The position numbers and the translations under genes were made by a program. Under the pieces are notes generated by a model. The model saw nothing but the letters and a program-made list of their open reading frames with translations. It made no database searches and had not been told where the DNA came from. Of a stretch of 10,600 nt of DNA, positions 7,801 to 10,600 are shown piece after piece (the stretch's first letter is position 1; each line of letters opens with the position of its first letter). The stretch is from contig JAVBOP010000141.1 in the NCBI GenBank assembly GCA_031550405.1, positions 1 through 10,600 of the forward strand, read 5' to 3'. This DNA comes from JAVBOP01 sp031550405 (lineage in GTDB: Bacteria > Bacteroidota > Ignavibacteria > Kapaibacteriales > UBA2268).

Positions 7801-9798
7801 AATCCTGTCCTTCCAGAATATCAAATCGGCATCGCCATAATTTAATATGCTCTGTACATTGAATGTAATTTTCATGTCTTGGCAGGCAATAACCGTTGTA
7901 TCTTTGCGCAAATCCGCCGCCTTTTGTATATATGGCGTCTTTTCGACATATAAGATATTGGCTGCCACTTGCGACATCATAAAATGCGGGTCATTCGCAT
8001 AACCGGTCGGCGTCTGCCTGTTCTTTACCTCCTGCAATGCGGCGATGAAATACAGGCTATCGCCATCATATCCGAAATCAGCATCTGTTATATTATAAGA
8101 CCAGTCGTTAGTGTATGTTGTAGCCAGAAACTTCCAGTCGCTGCGTTCATTCCGTATGTATAAATCACATGCTCCAGTGCCTTTCAATGTCAATGTCTTC
8201 GATTTGCCTACATACGAAGAAGTATCGGTTGTAATACCTGCATAAGGCGTATATGGCTTGCTGTCTGCGAAAGTGATGTTGCTGTTGCTGCCTTCAACAC
8301 GGCAGTATCCCATGCCTGCGGTATCGCTGCCCACATTCCCGCCTTTTATATCAATGCTGATATTCTCCGCTTTTATCTTCGCTCCAATGACAACGCCGCC
8401 GCCGGAACCGCTGCCGCCGTCAGCACCGCCCGCCTCCGAGTCAGCCGTCTTGCCGCTGCATCCATTGGCATTTACCGTATATTTGGAGGTATTGGCATAA
8501 GTATATATTGCAATAGCGCCAGCACCGCCGCCGCCATAGCCTGAGTAGTAGTTGGTCGATGCCACAGAGCCTTGTGGATTTCCTGAAGCGCCGCCGCTGC
8601 CGCCGGCAAGAGGCACTAACATCTTATTGCCAACGATATTGCCATCGCTTTCTCTTGTACCGGTGCCGCGTGTTGCGTAAGCTCCCAGCCCGCCTTTATT
8701 TTTCTGTTCTCTTCCACTGCCGCCGCCATAGCCGCCATTAGGCTTGTTATTAAAGCTGCCGCTGCCGGATATGCCGAAAGGATGTCCCGTTCCGCCGCCA
8801 GATGCTTCATAGCCTGCTTTCTGCGAGCCTTTAACTCCATTAATGCTTGAACCGGCATAAGTATTGTCCCAGCCGTTCTGCGTATTATTGTCGGGGCTGC
8901 CAGAACCGACTCCACCACCACGAGCGCTGAAGAAGTCCTCAGGTCCTATGCCCAGTATGCGCCGCGCCGCATTATTTACACCGCCAATGCCGCCGCCTGT
9001 GAAGCCATTGCCGCCGCGCAGGTCAGAGCGGTTCTTATTCACAACGTCTGGATCGACATTGTCGCCGAATGCACCGCCGCCGCCGCCGCCGCCAGCACCG
9101 CCATCCTGCCTTACCCCTTCGATTGATATTCTGGAACTGGCAGAAGCACTGCGCACATCGCCCATGGATATGAGCGTAAGAGGCAAATATCCCTGATTGC
9201 CGGGCGTTGCCGGATCACAATCCTGCGTGGATACAACGTATTTTATGTTTCCGAGTATAAGGCTGTCCACTATCATAGCGCCGCGTGGAGAGCGCAAACC
9301 GAATGGTTCCTGCCCAAGCATAATAACGGAATCACCGCCCCAGTATGTCTTTGGCGTCAGCTTCTGGCTTATATCGCCCAACGGGCATGGCTGCACTACA
9401 TAAAAATCGAATGTGTCAATCGCCTTGCTGTTTTGAACAAGCACGACAGGTATTTTTATGCCCGCATTCCATTTCCACGATGTTGGTTTAAGGTTGGGAT
9501 TGATAAAAGCCTGTGTGGATATAAGCCGTCCATTCCAGCTCACAACGATAGGACCGAATATGATCTTGCCTGCATCGGCAGTACTGGCAGGCATTATGTG
9601 CCATTCGCCACCAGCCTTGTTGTATTTAATGCCATCGCTACCGAACGCACCAATAGAATCAACATGGGCAAACACCTCCATGTAAACATTCATGCCCGGC
9701 GCACCAATATCAGGCATAATATATGACGTTTTCTTTTGCGAATAGCCGCTATTGCATATCAGTAGACAAAAGGTGAATAGAAGAAAGATTTTTTTCAT
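4885..9798 (-). CDS. Large secreted modular protein: Gly-rich region, ASH/HYDIN repeats, cohesin-like domain, T9SS sorting domain
   Basis: This 1637-residue protein has a Sec signal peptide (MKKIFLLFTFCLLICNSGYS, cleavage likely before Gln21). Residues 21-230 are an unrecognised region. Residues about 232-500 are Gly-rich. Residues 500-750 have no recognised fold but plausible beta structure. From about 755 to 1400 there are some six immunoglobulin-like repeats of the ASH/HYDIN, 'choice-of-anchor D' type, marked by LDLGSF (758), VNFGNV (866), MDFGIT (986), VDFGSV (1095), LDFGKT (1196) and PDFGDV (1308). Residues 1405-1540 resemble a cohesin-like domain (LVFEFDRTLFYPTSV, then VLFDIVGDVMLGSIDSTDIAI). 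Residues 1556-1637 are a type-A-like T9SS C-terminal sorting domain (LTNPAKSTLEVE ... GAYYLIM ... NFILIK). The product should be exported by Sec and T9SS to the surface or medium, as an adhesin or structural protein. No enzyme motif is visible. It is monocistronic, with its own promoter (9841-9870) and terminator (4844-4878). Confidence 0.92.
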   Translation of the reverse strand: MKKIFLLFTFCLLICNSGYSQKKTSYIMPDIGAPGMNVYMEVFAHVDSIGAFGSDGIKYNKAGGEWHIMPASTADAGKIIFGPIVVSWNGRLISTQAFINPNLKPTSWKWNAGIKIPVVLVQNSKAIDTFDFYVVQPCPLGDISQKLTPKTYWGGDSVIMLGQEPFGLRSPRGAMIVDSLILGNIKYVVSTQDCDPATPGNQGYLPLTLISMGDVRSASASSRISIEGVRQDGGAGGGGGGGAFGDNVDPDVVNKNRSDLRGGNGFTGGGIGGVNNAARRILGIGPEDFFSARGGGVGSGSPDNNTQNGWDNTYAGSSINGVKGSQKAGYEASGGGTGHPFGISGSGSFNNKPNGGYGGGSGREQKNKGGLGAYATRGTGTRESDGNIVGNKMLVPLAGGSGGASGNPQGSVASTNYYSGYGGGGAGAIAIYTYANTSKYTVNANGCSGKTADSEAGGADGGSGSGGGVVIGAKIKAENISIDIKGGNVGSDTAGMGYCRVEGSNSNITFADSKPYTPYAGITTDTSSYVGKSKTLTLKGTGACDLYIRNERSDWKFLATTYTNDWSYNITDADFGYDGDSLYFIAALQEVKNRQTPTGYANDPHFMMSQVAANILYVEKTPYIQKAADLRKDTTVIACQDMKITFNVQSILNYGDADLIFWKDRITHTVPWASTEITGKVAVDGSGNHVIKPKDTVYVQVTYNVPNSNMPSKVYDTLRIWHNDSLRPNPWLIPIEINFVSIATANVDITTKEPIQTLDLGSFCSTSPNAATKSFLVLNNTNQLLHLKPYTINDPNIKVTIPGDSTLAPNGGSLKIDVALLDNPIPPGNYEYFLIKHYAECQGYTDTLRIRYSILETVLEYNAANVNFGNVRVGDDSTVTVKLKNRSNYPVSFESTYLSTKTTDYSIVSTSPALPYILSPNAELAITIRFSPSLVGTIRDTLYAIVPEISTIVNGENRIIVCADTAALPLVGVGTAFSLIASKYEMDFGITDCDDYRLDTVWVKNVSTTNETITLNNQARIEQDIAGTFSITEQPQANAAIKPGDSMRYIVKAVRHPGNVGKIATGKLLIYNDSLTVNLKFEVDDARIEVVPNPVDFGSVSLGSNSKVTVTVRNFGKLPKTITLTSTNDKATYSFNPTGITILPNSTANIEITATPKTSSTEGAFIDSMTITAKCHTHKVALVGNIISAKISIPSLDFGKTSPCDTAAIDSILRNIGQTEIKVLEVTGIDGADKDWFYVAGTDPVPASLQPNGTFRFKVVFKPYSAVAGDKHAALYLKILADGKEQTVSIPLKGHVSPGIISIPTEPDFGDVFLYAQEQMNVRLENTGEFPILIKKAYLKYGTDFTLTTPITNYLLDYPQHIFATVAFNAQSLGLHYDTLMLDISYESCNETVKIPIQANVIPNNKLYIKAAKQSMIDPSKTNHHIPITVNSAPNPLGSFTIDELVFEFDRTLFYPTSVTKGTMSVSFNGGRRVLTVKNIVIDTLEPDKDVVLFDIVGDVMLGSIDSTDIAITSVKYTDKLKVGEVITEDGYLTIAVCPSGGDRLIINTNTSPWVKVLTNPAKSTLEVECQTLEVGHHYLQVVDYIGNAATVQEWDATSVSQNWEFNIPMAGFSDGAYYLIMHTPTARYKTNFILIK
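4888..5133 (-). other. T9SS type-A-like C-terminal sorting domain (residues 1556-1637)
   Basis: The segment has the usual order of strands: V-x-x-x-x-NPA-x-x-x-L-x-V, then HHYLQVVDYIGNAA (the 'l-x-d-x-x-G' turn), then F-S-D-G-A-Y-Y-L-I and a final aromatic/aliphatic FILIK. Recognition rests on pattern only, and the sequence diverges from the best-known Porphyromonas examples. Together with the signal peptide it makes the host protein a T9SS client. Confidence 0.75.
5179..5586 (-). other. Cohesin-like domain (residues about 1405-1540)
   Basis: The segment starts with a strand (KLYIKAA), then H-I-P-I-T-V-N, a helix-less beta sandwich with 'L-V-F-E-F-D-R-T-L-F-Y-P' resembling the 'l-x-f-d-p-x-l-l' strand of cohesins, then LFDIVGDVMLGS and SVKYTD. 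True cohesins bind dockerins, but in this group such domains often sit before the C-terminal sorting domain with no known partner. No dockerin is visible in the window. Confidence 0.45.
5599..7536 (-). repeat. Six ASH/HYDIN-type protein repeats (residues about 755-1400)
   Basis: Units of roughly 100-110 residues each open with a (V/L/M/P)-D/N-F/L-G motif, followed by a run such as T-V-x-V-x-L/V-x-N and a turn 'N-x-G-x-x-P'. The clearest are at 866, 1095, 1196 and 1308. The first (758) and third (986) carry Cys or Asp insertions after FG and are more diverged. These Ig-like folds typically act as spacers or protein-binding modules. They are divergent at DNA level, so this is an old duplication rather than a recombining tandem array. 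Confidence 0.75.
7292..7309. repeat. 18-bp exact repeat of an intergenic sequence
   Basis: TTTATTAAAAAATATTCA here is identical to 252-269 in the intergenic region near the left edge. Here it lies inside the large gene and encodes part of EYFLIKH on the minus strand. The following TAA extends the match to the ATTCATAA half-palindrome seen at 178-197. It may be chance in AT-rich sequence. Confidence 0.4.
8299..9105 (-). other. Glycine-rich low-complexity domain (residues about 232-500)
   Basis: Long runs of Gly separated by Ser, Asn, Ala and aromatic residues, with a heptaglycine at about 236-242 and repeated GGxGGG motifs. It resembles the Gly-rich domains of other FCB and spirochaete surface proteins, possibly a polyglycine-helix type fold, but no function is assignable. 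The complementary strand is Pro/Arg-rich in other frames and produces spurious ORFs. GC content is visibly higher than in the rest of the gene because of GGC codons. Confidence 0.8.
9074..9093. repeat. Trinucleotide (GCC/GGC) microsatellite
   Basis: Six uninterrupted GCC triplets on the plus strand (9076-9093), preceded by CC, encode the Gly run of the large protein. Slippage of whole triplets would change the Gly count in frame without breaking the gene. Confidence 0.75.
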
Positions 9799-9840
9799 AG
9801 CTGCCTGATTTCCTCATATTTAATAATTATAAAACGCTCT

Positions 9841-9870
9841 CAATATAACTAAAAAACCGCAACAATCAAA
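9841..9870 (-). promoter_or_regulatory. Promoter of the large T9SS-cargo gene
   Basis: On the minus strand, TTTG (9870-9867), a 19-bp spacer, then TATATTG (9847-9841) fits the Bacteroidota -33/-7 arrangement, with the -7 element one T short of TAnnTTTG. Transcription would start near 9834, giving a leader of about 35 nt to the ATG at 9798. No Shine-Dalgarno-like purine run is in the last 15 nt, as is usual in this group. Confidence 0.5.
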
Positions 9871-10009
9871 GCAATCCCTTAAAAAAAGGCTTGCATAATT
9901 ATCTTTCATGAAAATAAATTCAGAAATACTTTATTCCTTCCTTGCGATGTGCTTTCCAAATAAATTAAAAAAAATAATAATAATTGTAGGATGTACGAGA
10001 AATATTTTA

Positions 10010-10017
10010 TAATTTTG
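10010..10017 (+). promoter_or_regulatory. Possible -7 promoter element (TAATTTTG)
   Basis: Exact match to TAnnTTTG. The nearest upstream TTG (9984-9986) is 23 bp away, slightly longer than the 19-21 bp norm. If used, RNA would begin near 10024 and run into the hairpin at 10274-10316, a transcript of about 300 nt. Confidence 0.35.
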
Positions 10018-10273
10018 ATGGATGAAATTTATGTAGAGATTATCGTGAATATTCTATACAAAAACATAGCGTCAAAGATCCGTCATAAGCTCTTGTTTTT
10101 AGACAAGTTAGATAGCATGCAGAATATTAATATCATGTATATTTTGCTTTGTGCTATTCCTTTGCCTGCTTATTTCCAATATTGGAAAGGGGTAGCTTTT
10201 GCCCTGCCTGCAAGCCTGTATTATAAATTCAATTACAATGTAACCGATAATAAAATATATAACTTAATTAGCG

Positions 10274-10321
10274 ATACATCTTTTTTGTCATTCATGAATG
10301 ATAAAAAAAGATGTATTTTTT
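10274..10321 (+). terminator. Long terminator-like hairpin
   Basis: The arm at 10274-10293 pairs with 10296-10316: the outer ATACATC/GATGTAT and inner T-run/A-run are perfect apart from one G-T wobble and one bulged A, around a short CATTCATGAATG tip. A T-run follows (10316-10321, then TTATTTATAA). The stem is AT-rich but long, about 20 bp. It could end a plus-strand transcript before the gene at 10346; on the minus strand the trailing T-run is absent. Confidence 0.6.
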
Positions 10322-10345
10322 TATTTATAAATATTAATTAATCAA

Positions 10346-10504
10346 ATGAAAAAAATATTTTTACTTACAGCATTTTTACTTATAGCAACATCTTTGCAAC
10401 TCTTCGCCGTCGATGGGTATTGGGAGCAGGTCTTTCCTAAAAACCCGCCGCCTATAAGGAGGCATTGTTACTTTATTGTTGCTTATGTGATTGTTAATTC
10501 ATAA
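10346..10504 (+). pseudogene. Gene for an exported protein, truncated by an IS insertion
   Basis: The ATG at 10346 opens a clear Sec signal peptide, MKKIFLLTAFLLIATSLQLFA, followed by VDGYWEQVFPKNPPPIRR. The frame then runs into the end of an insertion sequence at about 10461 and stops at TAA 10502-10504 after 52 codons, of which the last 13 or so are IS-derived. The signal peptide begins with the same MKKIFLL as the large T9SS cargo, so the intact gene probably encoded another secreted or surface protein. About 39 host codons survive, too few to name the family. The rest may lie beyond the other IS end, outside the window. Confidence 0.68.
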
Positions 10505-10600
10505 TCAAAATCATGTAAAGTTTTATCTAAAAATAAATCTAATGTAATCTCCAGCATTTTCAACGACTTAGTGTATCTTTTAGTTTTTCTGTTAAATCTT
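10461..10600 (-). mobile_element. Terminal part of an IS1-family-like insertion sequence
   Basis: The element enters from the right edge and ends near 10461 (GGCATTGTTACTTTATTG read on +; uncertainty about 3 bp). Evidence is the transposase C-terminus on the minus strand ending only about 22 bp from the proposed tip, a layout typical of IS1, and the abrupt end of a signal-peptide gene at that point. The other inverted repeat and the target duplication (usually 8-9 bp for IS1) are outside the window, so the exact tip is unverified. Confidence 0.6.
10483..10600 (-). CDS. Transposase C-terminus, IS1-family-like (partial)
   Basis: Reading from 10599 down to the TAA at 10485-10483 gives 38 residues starting RFNRKTKRYTKSLKMLE. 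The segment R-F-N-R-K-T-K-x-Y/F-S/T-K-S resembles the C-terminus of IS1 (InsB-type) DDE transposases, where R-x-x-R-K-T-x-x-Y-S-R-S follows the catalytic domain. The catalytic residues lie beyond the window. Whether the element is intact cannot be judged. Confidence 0.62.
   Translation of the reverse strand, partial: RFNRKTKRYTKSLKMLEITLDLFLDKTLHDFDYELTIT

Larger units (their letters stand above)
9871..10345. other. Mostly non-coding intergenic region
   Basis: AT-rich stretch between the divergent large gene and the truncated gene at 10346. It contains a -7-like element (10010-10017), a terminator-like hairpin (10274-10321) and a plus-strand open frame (9991-10341; inner ATG at 10018). The open frame has no recognisable domain and its last 20 codons are the hairpin itself. 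I do not call it a gene with any confidence; it could be a small membrane-associated protein, a decayed gene or a non-coding transcript. Confidence 0.4.

Noticed and set aside
8616..8921. 101-codon minus-strand frame inside the large gene
   Set aside because: Alternative frame of the Gly-rich coding region, Ala/Met-rich and without motif; overlaps the real frame entirely.
8864..9196. Pro-rich plus-strand open frame of 110 codons
   Set aside because: It is the antisense of the Gly-rich repeat (GCC codons read as Pro) within a well-supported gene; no domain or start context.
9991..10341. 116-codon open frame as a confident gene
   Set aside because: No domain, ends inside a terminator-like hairpin and codon use looks like random AT-rich DNA; kept only as part of the intergenic description.

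Overview
The window looks like chromosomal DNA from an AT-rich member of the FCB superphylum (Bacteroidota / Chlorobiota / Ignavibacteriota / Kapaibacteriota). Three things point there. Two proteins end in a type-A-like C-terminal sorting domain of the type IX secretion system (T9SS): the fragment at the left edge and the 1637-residue protein. Upstream regions carry TAnnTTTG-type -7 elements typical of Bacteroidota promoters, with no convincing Shine-Dalgarno sites. The large protein is built from HYDIN/ASH ('choice-of-anchor D') repeats, which are common in Kapaibacteriota/Ignavibacteria secreted proteins. I cannot assign a genus.

Layout, left to right. Positions 1-74 (+) are the last 23 residues of a T9SS cargo. 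Positions 75-358 are intergenic and hold a set of ARG-box-like palindromes spaced about 75 bp, a GC-richer stem-loop and a promoter. Positions 359-1171 (+) encode a YmdB/TIGR00282 metallophosphoesterase with all metal ligands. Converging on it from the minus strand is a three-gene cluster read 4812 to 1251: an SGNH-like protein, an MBOAT O-acyltransferase, and a second SGNH-like protein paralogous to the first. By analogy with AlgI/AlgJ-type systems this probably O-acylates a surface or secreted glycan. A strong intrinsic terminator (4844-4878) separates it from the upstream gene 4885-9798 (-), a 4.9-kb gene for a secreted modular protein: signal peptide, unknown N-terminal region, Gly-rich segment, about six ASH-type repeats, cohesin-like domain, T9SS tail.

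The right end is less ordinary. Positions 9799-10345 are mostly non-coding, with the promoter of the large gene, a possible small transcription unit of about 300 nt, and a long terminator-like hairpin. A gene for an exported protein begins at 10346 but is cut after about 39 codons by the end of an IS1-family-like insertion sequence whose transposase C-terminus is read on the minus strand to the window edge.

Nothing here is clearly a new defence or mobile system. The items most worth a second look are the duplicated SGNH proteins flanking one MBOAT, both with Asn in place of the usual block-V Asp; the ARG-box-like palindromes; the modular large T9SS cargo; and the IS-interrupted secreted-protein gene.
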